Shown here: piece by piece, positions 1-5,475 of the stretch
Numbering within the stretch: the stretch's first letter is position 1
Layout: the number at the start of each line of letters is the position of its first letter
DNA from: Candidatus Brocadia sp.
GTDB lineage: Bacteria; Planctomycetota; Brocadiia; Brocadiales; Brocadiaceae
Length of the DNA stretch: 5,475 bases
Assembly: GCA_030837935.1 (NCBI GenBank)
Contig: JAUQXU010000341.1
Location: forward strand, 1 to 5,475
Direction of reading: 5' to 3'
Program-made: the position numbers and the translations under genes
The notes under the pieces: model-generated
The model's input: the letters and a program-made list of their open reading frames with translations, nothing else
Databases searched by the model: none
What the model was told of the DNA's origin: nothing

Positions 1-162
1 TTTTCCTAAATCCAGGCGAATGATATTATTGGGATGAATCTGATAATACCGCTCCTGCTCTTGAGGAGAAATCACATCGTACGGCGGCGTTACAACAGAG
101 GAAATGTCCTCTATGACGTCCTGATTGTACCGTAACCCCTGAAACGGTTTTATAATAGCCAT
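1..162 (-). CDS. DUF1015 family protein, N-terminal fragment (gene runs off the left edge)
   Basis: An open frame starts with ATG at 160-162 and stays open to base 1, giving 54 residues with no stop. The N-terminus begins MAIIKPFQGLRYN, followed by VVTPPYDVIS at about residues 24-33 and NNIIRLDLGK at 45-54. This matches the start of the DUF1015 family as I know it (I-x-PF-x-G-x-RYN, then APPYDV, then N-hydrophobic-RL). These are widespread soluble bacterial and archaeal proteins of roughly 400 residues whose biochemical role is not established; I assign none. The start is supported by the family N-terminus beginning right at this methionine. No Shine-Dalgarno sequence is visible upstream; instead a repeat-rich element ends about 5 nt before the ATG. 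The gene lies 93 nt downstream of ahcY on the same strand, so it could be co-transcribed with it. The remainder lies outside the window, so intactness cannot be judged. Confidence 0.82.
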   Translation of the reverse strand, partial: MAIIKPFQGLRYNQDVIEDISSVVTPPYDVISPQEQERYYQIHPNNIIRLDLGK

Positions 163-165
163 AGT

Positions 166-231
166 AAATTTGCGATTTATGGTGTGCGATTTACGATTTT
201 AAATCCAAAATCCAAAATCGCAAATCTGAAA
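166..231. repeat. AT-rich intergenic repeat element with direct and inverted copies
   Basis: This stretch is built from short recurring words. CGATTT occurs three times (173-178, 187-192, 194-199) and TGCGATTTA twice (171-179, 185-193). On the other side AAATCC and AAAATCC follow in a 7-base period (201-213), then AAAATCGCAAATC. The two halves are inverted: ATTTGCGATTT at 168-178 is an exact reverse complement of 215-225. ATTTACGATTTT at 189-200 pairs with 214-225 with one mismatch around a 13-base loop. It can thus form alternative AT-rich hairpins. It fills most of the gap between the ahcY stop (256) and the DUF1015 start (162). Repeats of this 'AAATCC-AAAATCC-AAAATCG' style are, to my knowledge, scattered between genes in several bacterial genomes, but whether this one is multicopy here cannot be seen. 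It lacks a GC-rich stem, so I do not call it a terminator. Confidence 0.7.
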
Positions 232-255
232 TACTTTGATTCTGACTTATCCACT

Positions 256-1515
256 TTAGGTGCCTTCCTCCCACGAAGCAAGATATTTCTCCTGCTCTTT
301 TGTAAGCGTATCAATAGCAATGCCCATGGATTTCAACTTCAGACTGGCCACCCATTGATCAATCTCTTTGGGTACTTCGTACACCTTTGATACTAATTTG
401 CCTTTATTTTTTATTACATATTCCGTAGCCAATGCCTGGGTTGCAAAACTCATATCCATAACACATGCGGGATGGCCTTCCGCTGCGGCAAGATTAATAA
501 GGCGACCTTCCCCCAGGAGACTAATGGACCTTCCATTCCTGAGCACATATTGGTCTACAAAATTACGAACTGACTTATTAATCTTTGTGGCTATAGATTC
601 TAAAGCGGCAATATCGATCTCCACGTTAAAATGACCAGAATTGCAGACCATCGCCCCATTCTTCATGACTTCAAAATGTTCTTTTCTGATTACGTGCATG
701 TTTCCCGTTAAGGTGCAGAACAGATCGCCAATTTTTGCCGCTTCACTCATAGGCATAACCATAAAACCATCCATAGCGGCTTCCAGTGACTTAATTGGGT
801 CTATTTCTGTAACCACGACATTGGAGCCCATACCTTTTGCCCGCATGGCGAGCCCCTTTCCACACCATCCATAACCAGCAACAACAAATACCTTGCCTGC
901 CAGCAGGGCGTCTGTCGCCCGGATAATCCCATCGATGGTAGATTGGCCAGTTCCATAACGATTGTCAAAAAGGTGCTTTGTGTCGGCATCATTTACCGCA
1001 ACAACGGGGATCTTTAGCGACCCGTCTTTTTCCATAGCCTTTAACCGTATTACCCCGGTAGTTGTTTCTTCCATGCTCCCAATGATTTGTGGAATCAGTT
1101 CCTTACGCTCTTTATGGATAGCAGAAACCAGGTCAGCGCCGTCATCCATCGTAATGGTCGGTTTGTGGTCAAGGGCCGAGGTAATATGTTTGTAATACGT
1201 TTTGTTGTCTTCCCCTTTGATAGCAAAGACAGGAATACCATAATCCATGGATAAAGAAGCGGCAACATCGTCCTGGGTTGATAAAGGATTCGAGGCGCAA
1301 AGAACAACGTCAGCCCCACCAGCCTTGAGTGTTCTGACCAGATTTGCTGTCTCTGCAGTTACATGAAGACAGGCGGACATCTTCATCCCCTTCAGGGGTT
1401 TTTCCTTTTCAAACCTCTCCTTTACCTGAGCCAGAACAGGCATATCATTACTTGCCCATTCAATACGCTTCTTGCCACCTGGTGCAAGATTTCCATCTTT
1501 AATATCACAGTTCAT
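256..1515 (-). CDS. ahcY: S-adenosylhomocysteine hydrolase (adenosylhomocysteinase), short archaeal/Thermotoga-like form
   Basis: This cytosolic NAD-dependent enzyme splits S-adenosylhomocysteine reversibly into homocysteine and adenosine, relieving product inhibition of methyltransferases. The protein has 419 residues. The substrate domain shows RIEWA..MPVL (18-27), CLHVTAET (49-56, with the conserved His51), DDGADL (124-129), EETTTG (149-154) and TKHLFDNRYGTGQS (179-192, with the conserved Lys180, Asp184 and Asn185). The NAD-binding Rossmann loop is GYGWCGKG (214-221). SGHFNVEID (293-301) and GEGRLINLAAAEGHP (335-349) complete the family signature. The usual eukaryotic/proteobacterial enzyme is longer, with an internal insertion and a Lys/Tyr-containing C-terminal tail reaching the neighbouring subunit's cofactor. 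Here the chain ends in EQEKYLASWEEGT without that tail, as in archaeal and Thermotoga-type enzymes. The ATG is well supported by an AAGGAG 5 nt upstream and by homology starting close to it. metK lies 159 nt upstream on the same strand, so SAM synthesis and SAH removal are adjacent. The gene is intact. Confidence 0.97.
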   Translation of the reverse strand: MNCDIKDGNLAPGGKKRIEWASNDMPVLAQVKERFEKEKPLKGMKMSACLHVTAETANLVRTLKAGGADVVLCASNPLSTQDDVAASLSMDYGIPVFAIKGEDNKTYYKHITSALDHKPTITMDDGADLVSAIHKERKELIPQIIGSMEETTTGVIRLKAMEKDGSLKIPVVAVNDADTKHLFDNRYGTGQSTIDGIIRATDALLAGKVFVVAGYGWCGKGLAMRAKGMGSNVVVTEIDPIKSLEAAMDGFMVMPMSEAAKIGDLFCTLTGNMHVIRKEHFEVMKNGAMVCNSGHFNVEIDIAALESIATKINKSVRNFVDQYVLRNGRSISLLGEGRLINLAAAEGHPACVMDMSFATQALATEYVIKNKGKLVSKVYEVPKEIDQWVASLKLKSMGIAIDTLTKEQEKYLASWEEGT

Positions 1516-1520
1516 ACATT

Positions 1521-1526
1521 CTCCTT
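1521..1526 (-). promoter_or_regulatory. Ribosome binding site of ahcY
   Basis: On the minus strand the sequence reads AAAAGGAG, then 5 nt, then the ahcY ATG. It is the clearest Shine-Dalgarno match in the window and fixes the ahcY start at 1515. A second ATG, two codon-phases off, lies inside the spacer (1517-1519) and is out of frame. Confidence 0.75.
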
Positions 1527-1538
1527 TTCATCTAAAAA

Positions 1539-1555
1539 ATTTTGCCAGACAAAAT
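1539..1555 (-). other. Small AT-rich hairpin in the ahcY leader, followed by a T run
   Basis: On the minus strand ATTTTG, a 5-base loop (TCTGG) and CAAAAT form a perfect 6-bp stem, followed directly by TTTTT (1534-1538) and, about 7 nt later, by the ahcY ribosome binding site. The shape recalls an attenuator or weak intrinsic terminator, but only two of the six pairs are strong enough to notice (one G-C at the loop side), so it may be chance in AT-rich DNA. No SAH riboswitch architecture was recognised around it. Confidence 0.25.
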
Positions 1556-1634
1556 CTTTTGGTATCCGATTAAGATACATGAGCCTTTCATGATCTTTGT
1601 TAAGGATGATTTTTTGTAAGCATGGTATAAACGG

Positions 1635-1660
1635 AAGGGGCACGTTGCAACGTGCCCCTT
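1635..1660 (-). terminator. Perfect 26-bp palindrome after metK: probable terminator or dispersed palindromic repeat
   Basis: AAGGGGCACGTTG at 1635-1647 is followed immediately by its exact reverse complement at 1648-1660, with no mismatch. It starts 14 nt beyond the metK stop codon. As RNA it would form an 11- to 12-bp, GC-rich stem with a tiny loop. On the metK strand the bases after it read CCGTTTATACC, so the T tract is weak; termination is plausible but not textbook. The position between metK and ahcY suggests that the kdtA-metK unit ends here and ahcY has its own promoter. Palindromes of the type GGGGCACG...CGTGCCCC also occur as scattered intergenic repeats in some genomes, which is an alternative or additional reading. 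Confidence 0.55.
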
Positions 1661-1674
1661 AACCTGCTTCTCAT

Positions 1675-2844
1675 CTAAACGCCTGCCGCCTTTCGCAGGG
1701 CATCAACCATATCCGTCTTCTCCCACGTAAAAGTATCCTCTGCACGGCCAAAATGGCCGTGACGAGCCGTAATCTTGTATATCGGTCTTCTCAGTTTTAA
1801 CCGATCAATAATACCGCTAGGTGTCATATCAAAAACCTTTTCACAAATCTGAGTAAGTTTTTCATCAGGAATCTTGCCGGTACCCTCGGTAGTAATATGG
1901 ATTGCGAGGGGTTTTGCCACACCAATGGCATAAGCCACCTGTGCCTCGCATCGGTCTGCAAGACCAGAAGCCACCACATTCTTTGCAATATGTCTGGCAG
2001 CATAGCAGGCGCTTCGATCGACCTTCGTTGGGTCTTTTCCCGAAAAAGCACCTCCACCATGGCGTCCCCAGCCGCCATACGTATCCACAATAATCTTACG
2101 TCCCGTCAGGCCGCAATCCCCCTGGGGACCTCCAATCACAAAACGTCCTGTCGGATTGATATGATAAATCGTCTTGCTGTCTAACAGATTCGCCGGAATC
2201 ACCTGTTTCGCGACTTTCTCAATCATATCCTCTTTAATGGTCTCGTATTTCACATCCGGGGCATGCTGGGTAGAAATAACTACCGTGTGTACCCTGACAG
2301 GCTTGTGATCTTCGTATTCCACCGTAACCTGAGATTTTGCATCGGGACGCAAATATTTCAATTTCCCGCTCTGTCTTAATTCAGCATGTTTTATAATAAT
2401 CCTGTGAGCCAACATAATAGGAAGCGGCATCAGTTCCGGCGTATCGTTGCAGGCATAGCCAAACATCATACCCTGATCGCCAGCCCCCTGTTCCTTATAG
2501 AGACCCTCGCCTTCGGATACCCCCTGCGAGATATCCGGCGATTGTTTGCCAATACTCGTGATAACCGCACACGTGTTATAATCAAATCCTATCGACGCAT
2601 CACCATAACCAATTTCTTTTATCGTATTTCTTACGATATCAGGAATGTTTACATTGGCCTTTGTAGTAAATTCGCCCGCTACAAAGGCTACACCTGTTGT
2701 TACCAATGTTTCACATGCAACCCTGCTCATCGGGTCTTGTTCAAGCATTGCATCCAACACGGCATCAGATATCTGGTCAGCGACCTTATCCGGATGCCCC
2801 ATAGATACTGATTCTGAGGTAAATAAATGCCTTCCTTTTTTCAT
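1675..2844 (-). CDS. metK: S-adenosylmethionine synthetase (methionine adenosyltransferase)
   Basis: This cytosolic enzyme, normally a tetramer, makes SAM from methionine and ATP, releasing phosphate and pyrophosphate; SAM is the cell's main methyl donor. The 389-residue length is normal for bacterial MetK. Visible signatures are the N-terminal LFTSESVSMGHPDK (7-20; the GHPDK loop contributes ATP and metal contacts), the methionine-binding region around GKQSPDI (99-105), GAGDQGMMFGYA (120-131), GRFVIGGPQGDCGLTGRK (233-250) and the glycine-rich phosphate loop GGGAFSGKDP (263-272). The C-terminus shows the typical RRPIYKITARHGHFGR (352-367). The ATG overlaps the kdtA stop as ATGA. Purine-rich AAGGAG and AGGA lie 14 and 10 nt upstream, inside the last kdtA codons, so translation is probably coupled to kdtA. 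There is no room for a SAM riboswitch directly before it; any control would act on the promoter upstream of kdtA. The gene is intact and followed by a palindrome that may end transcription. Confidence 0.98.
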   Translation of the reverse strand: MKKGRHLFTSESVSMGHPDKVADQISDAVLDAMLEQDPMSRVACETLVTTGVAFVAGEFTTKANVNIPDIVRNTIKEIGYGDASIGFDYNTCAVITSIGKQSPDISQGVSEGEGLYKEQGAGDQGMMFGYACNDTPELMPLPIMLAHRIIIKHAELRQSGKLKYLRPDAKSQVTVEYEDHKPVRVHTVVISTQHAPDVKYETIKEDMIEKVAKQVIPANLLDSKTIYHINPTGRFVIGGPQGDCGLTGRKIIVDTYGGWGRHGGGAFSGKDPTKVDRSACYAARHIAKNVVASGLADRCEAQVAYAIGVAKPLAIHITTEGTGKIPDEKLTQICEKVFDMTPSGIIDRLKLRRPIYKITARHGHFGRAEDTFTWEKTDMVDALRKAAGV

Positions 2845-4157
2845 ACCGGTACTTTCCTCTCCTTCAACAAAATGTTCCTTAATGCTTTTACATTACGATC
2901 TGTAGCACCTCTTTGTTTCATTACAACCGCTTGTGCCCTCTTACCCATTTCCAGCGCCTCATCCTGGTGCTCTAATAAATACGTCATTTTAGTTAATAGT
3001 GCCGACTCATTCTGAACAATTTCTATGGCATTGGCTTCTCGCAATAACTGTACCTCCTCATGAAAATTAAACGTATGGGGACCAACAAGAATTGGTTTAG
3101 CCAGCCCTGCAGGTTCCATCATATTTTGCCCGCCCTGCGGCACAAGGCTTTTTCCAACAAACACACAATCGGCAATGCTGTATGTTGTGAGTAATTCCCC
3201 AACGGTGTCGACGAGAACAACCGTTTCATTTTTATCCTTGCCTATCTTTTCCCCCTTGTCGAGAAAAGTTTTTCTGGCATACTTAAACCCTGCAGATTCA
3301 ATTGCTTTGATTACGTCATTCACCCTTTCGATATGTCTCGGCACCAAAACAAGTCTGAGGTTCTCAATTTTTGTCCTGATCTGCTTGAAGACTTTCAGGA
3401 TAACCAGCTCTTCACCTTCGTGAGTACTCCCACAAACAATCACTGTATTCTCTTTATCAATCTCAAAGAGACACAATAACCGTCTCTTCATATCTTCCGA
3501 GACTTCGGTTACAAGATTATCAAATTTCATATTGCCCGTAACAAAAACTTGAGCCTCGGGTATTCCCAGATTTATAATGCGTGCCGCATCAGTCGTGGTC
3601 CTCGCACAAAAGACATTCTCTTTCCTTGCCAGACTTTCAAAGAACTCTTTGGAAATCTTACTGAGCACACGGTACCATTTCAGAGATTTTTCAGATATCC
3701 TGGCATTCAGTAAAATTACAGGAAGACGCATCTTTGCAGCCGTTATCAAAAAATTAGGCCATATTTCCAATTCAACCAATACCACACAACTAGGCTGCAT
3801 GGCCTTTAGCACTTTATCGACCACCCAGCTCAAATCGAGAGGGAAATAAAAAATCTTTTTGCCGGCAAAACATCTTGTGGCAACAGACAATCCCGTATTC
3901 GTATTGGTTGAAATGATAATATCCAGATTATTAAACTCTTTTTCAATGGATTTTACAAGCGCTTTTACCGTCAGGACTTCTCCAACAGAAGCACAATGAA
4001 TCCAGATACAGGCATTTTCGCTTTTCCGTGTATTAACCCAACCCAAACGCTGTACTAAGCCAGACCTATACCGTTCATTCGTTATGAATTTCAAGAAAAA
4101 ATAGGGAGAACCTACGGTAAGCGCCGTTACATACACAGCATCAAAGAGTATCGACAT
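2841..4157 (-). CDS. waaA: 3-deoxy-D-manno-octulosonic acid (Kdo) transferase, lipid A modifying
   Basis: WaaA (also KdtA) is a membrane-associated GT30-family enzyme that transfers Kdo from CMP-Kdo onto lipid IVA at the cytoplasmic face of the inner membrane, starting the LPS inner core. The protein has 438 residues, close to the ~425 of the E. coli enzyme. A short hydrophobic N-terminal segment (about 6-24) fits the membrane anchor and is followed by RYRSGLVQRLGW (29-40), WIHCASVGE (52-60, with the conserved catalytic-region Glu60), VELEIWPNF (128-136), NARISEKS (151-158), TGNMKFD (207-213), CGSTHEGEE (242-250), VPRHIERV (272-279), VDTVGEL (316-322) and the C-terminal sugar-nucleotide region GGQNMMEPAGLAKPILVGPH (342-361). 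The ATG has no evident Shine-Dalgarno, but an in-frame TGA lies seven codons upstream and the N-terminus aligns with the family, so the start is reasonable. The stop overlaps the metK start by 4 nt. Whether it adds one, two or more Kdo residues cannot be told from sequence. The gene is intact. Confidence 0.96.
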   Translation of the reverse strand: MSILFDAVYVTALTVGSPYFFLKFITNERYRSGLVQRLGWVNTRKSENACIWIHCASVGEVLTVKALVKSIEKEFNNLDIIISTNTNTGLSVATRCFAGKKIFYFPLDLSWVVDKVLKAMQPSCVVLVELEIWPNFLITAAKMRLPVILLNARISEKSLKWYRVLSKISKEFFESLARKENVFCARTTTDAARIINLGIPEAQVFVTGNMKFDNLVTEVSEDMKRRLLCLFEIDKENTVIVCGSTHEGEELVILKVFKQIRTKIENLRLVLVPRHIERVNDVIKAIESAGFKYARKTFLDKGEKIGKDKNETVVLVDTVGELLTTYSIADCVFVGKSLVPQGGQNMMEPAGLAKPILVGPHTFNFHEEVQLLREANAIEIVQNESALLTKMTYLLEHQDEALEMGKRAQAVVMKQRGATDRNVKALRNILLKERKVPV

Positions 4158-4215
4158 GAGGAATGAAATAGACTTTCAGATTATGCAGGTATCTTTCGCT
4201 GGTATCATTCAGGGC

Positions 4216-4246
4216 ATTATAAAAAATTTAACTTGCCCTGCCACAA
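4216..4246 (-). promoter_or_regulatory. Candidate promoter for kdtA-metK just after secA
   Basis: On the minus strand a perfect TATAAT (4216-4221) lies 6 nt after the secA stop codon. The best upstream partner is TTGTGG (4241-4246) inside the last secA codons, but the spacer is 19 nt, longer than the sigma-70 optimum of about 17. Initiation would give a leader of about 50 nt before the kdtA ATG. The -10 hexamer is seen; its function is an inference, and AT-rich gaps often contain TATAAT by chance. Confidence 0.3.
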
Positions 4247-5475
4247 CACTGCTTGAACTTTTTACCGCTACCACACGGACAAGGCTGATTTCTCCCTACC
4301 TTGATTCCAACTTTAATAGGTTCCATCTTCTGCTCAACCTGCTCATCTGAGTTTCCCTGTGCATTCTGAGGAACCCCGGCAGCGGCAGGTGGTTTTTGCA
4401 TGGTCTCTAATCCGGAAACTTCCTGATGAACATAGTGGTCAGGGTGCCATATATCTTTCCTCTCCGCTTCTTTGCCCAATTGCAATTTAAAGATAAGATC
4501 GGTAACCTCGTCCCGAATCGACAGATTCATGCTTTCAAACATCCCCAACGCTTCTCTTTTATATTCTATTTTAGGATCCACCTGTGCATATCCGCGGAGA
4601 CCAATACCTGATCTCAGATGGTCCATGGCATAGAGATGGTCTTTCCATTTTGTGTCAATCTTTTCCAGCAGGAGGATCTGGGCAATCTTTTCCATCTCCT
4701 CTTTGCCGATGGTATTTTCCTTCGCTTCGTACGCCTCCCCGGCTTTCTTTATCAAGAACTCTTCCACATTCTGACGCGTATTTTCTTCAACTTCATTAAG
4801 ATCGATAGCCAAGCCAAATTTTTGTTTAAACCAATCAGCAATATCAAATGGTTCTTCCTCTCCCCTTCCGCTCTTCGTATCGTAAGCAAAAGCTGTTATC
4901 TCTTTGATACTATCCTCCATCATTCGGAAAATATAATCGCGGATATTCTTGCCTTCCAGGACGTCTTGTCTCAGGGTATAAATCGTTTTTCTCTGCTGGT
5001 CCATGACCTCATCGTATTCGAGCAGGTGTTTCCGTATTTCGAAATTATGTTCCTCTACCTTTTTCTGTGCTCTTTCAATAGACCTGCTGACCATCGAGTG
5101 TTCAATCGCCATACCTTCTTCCATTCCGAAGGTTTTCAGCAGCGAGCTCACACGCTCAGAGGCAAAGATACGCATCAAATCGTCTTGCAGCGATACATAA
5201 AAGCGGGACGAACCGGGATCTCCCTGACGACCGGCACGTCCACGAAGCTGGTTGTCAATACGCCGTGCCTCGTGCCGCTCAGTACCCACAATATGAAGGC
5301 CGCCGATGGCGGCAATCCCCTCACCCAAAACAATATCAGTGCCTCTCCCGGCCATGTTTGTTGCAATAGTAACATTCCCACGTTGCCCGGCCTTTGCAAC
5401 GATATGCGCTTCCCTCTCATGTTGTTTGGCATTCAACACCTCGTGTTCAACGCCTTCTCTCATCAATTTCTCGCT
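4228..5475 (-). CDS. secA: Preprotein translocase ATPase subunit SecA, C-terminal part (5' end beyond the right edge)
   Basis: SecA is the ATPase motor that pushes secretory proteins through SecYEG at the inner membrane. The frame is open from the right edge (first residues SEKLMREG) to a TAA at 4228-4230, giving 415 residues, roughly the C-terminal half of a ~900-residue protein. It enters in nucleotide-binding domain 2: HEVLNAKQHEREA (11-23), ATNMAGRGTDI (38-48) and QLRGRAGRQGDPG (76-88, with the arginine-finger motif). The helical scaffold and wing follow, with LLEYDEVMDQQRK (151-163), LLEKIDTKWKDHL (269-281) and RSGIGLRGYAQVDP (288-301). A Pro/Ala/Gln-rich linker (about 354-392) leads to the zinc-binding tail VGRNQPCPCGSGKKFKQCC (393-411), with Cys399, Cys401, Cys410 and Cys411 in a C-x-C-x8-C-C pattern. 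In SecB-containing bacteria this tail binds SecB and lipid; no secB is visible here. No internal start is intended: the open frame simply continues out of the window. Confidence 0.98.
   Translation of the reverse strand, partial: SEKLMREGVEHEVLNAKQHEREAHIVAKAGQRGNVTIATNMAGRGTDIVLGEGIAAIGGLHIVGTERHEARRIDNQLRGRAGRQGDPGSSRFYVSLQDDLMRIFASERVSSLLKTFGMEEGMAIEHSMVSRSIERAQKKVEEHNFEIRKHLLEYDEVMDQQRKTIYTLRQDVLEGKNIRDYIFRMMEDSIKEITAFAYDTKSGRGEEEPFDIADWFKQKFGLAIDLNEVEENTRQNVEEFLIKKAGEAYEAKENTIGKEEMEKIAQILLLEKIDTKWKDHLYAMDHLRSGIGLRGYAQVDPKIEYKREALGMFESMNLSIRDEVTDLIFKLQLGKEAERKDIWHPDHYVHQEVSGLETMQKPPAAAGVPQNAQGNSDEQVEQKMEPIKVGIKVGRNQPCPCGSGKKFKQCCGRAS

Noticed and set aside
166..231. CRISPR-like array
   Set aside because: The repeated words are only 6-9 bases long with a 7-base period and no spacers, unlike CRISPR repeats of about 23-37 bp with unique spacers.
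166..231. Intrinsic terminator for ahcY
   Set aside because: The hairpin stems are AT-rich and lack a following T run on the ahcY strand, so stable termination is not supported.
184..390. A plus-strand frame across the repeat element and the end of ahcY
   Set aside because: It overlaps the conserved C-terminus of ahcY, and its N-terminus is encoded by the low-complexity repeat. No domain is recognisable.
1516..1674. Possible SAH or SAM riboswitch upstream of ahcY
   Set aside because: I could not find the conserved core bases or stem layout of a known SAH or SAM riboswitch on the minus strand. The only strong structure is the palindrome at 1635-1660, which sits right behind metK and has a minimal loop.
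2386..2811. A 141-codon open frame on the plus strand
   Set aside because: It lies entirely antisense to metK, whose protein matches the family from end to end; the plus-strand translation shows no recognisable motif and has no ribosome binding site. It is a shadow of metK codon use.
4158..4227. Tiny ORFs in the secA-kdtA gap (2 to 10 codons)
   Set aside because: They are too short, have no ribosome binding site and nothing to distinguish them from chance.

Overview
The window comes from a Gram-negative-type bacterial chromosome. Every gene supported here is on the minus strand, so transcription runs from high to low coordinates. In that order they are: the 3' part of secA (running off the right edge), kdtA/waaA (Kdo transferase), metK (S-adenosylmethionine synthetase), ahcY (S-adenosylhomocysteine hydrolase), and the 5' end of a DUF1015-family gene (running off the left edge). 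The kdtA gene implies an outer membrane with lipid A and Kdo. The moderate base composition, several starts without a Shine-Dalgarno sequence, the short archaeal/Thermotoga-like AHCY and the AT-rich 'AAATCC-AAAATCC' intergenic repeat would fit an anammox-type planctomycete (Brocadiales). That placement is an inference from general familiarity, not a database result.

Region by region: 4228-5475 is the C-terminal ~415 residues of SecA, ending in an intact zinc-binding tail. 4158-4227 is a 70-nt gap with a perfect TATAAT just after the secA stop. 2841-4157 is kdtA, whose stop codon overlaps the metK start as ATGA, so kdtA and metK are probably co-transcribed and translationally coupled. 1675-2844 is metK. 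1516-1674 holds a perfect 26-bp GC-rich palindrome (probable terminator or dispersed palindromic repeat), a small AT-rich hairpin and the ahcY ribosome binding site. 256-1515 is ahcY. 163-255 is dominated by a ~65-bp repeat-rich, hairpin-forming element that stops only a few bases before the start of the DUF1015 gene at 1-162.

How the genes fit together: MetK makes SAM from methionine and ATP, and AHCY removes the SAH left by methyl transfer, giving homocysteine and adenosine. metK and ahcY are therefore two adjacent steps of the activated-methyl cycle. SecA and KdtA are both envelope-biogenesis proteins. I see no undescribed system here; this is mostly a conserved housekeeping segment. The points worth a second look are the two intergenic repeats, the kdtA-metK coupling, and the short AHCY.
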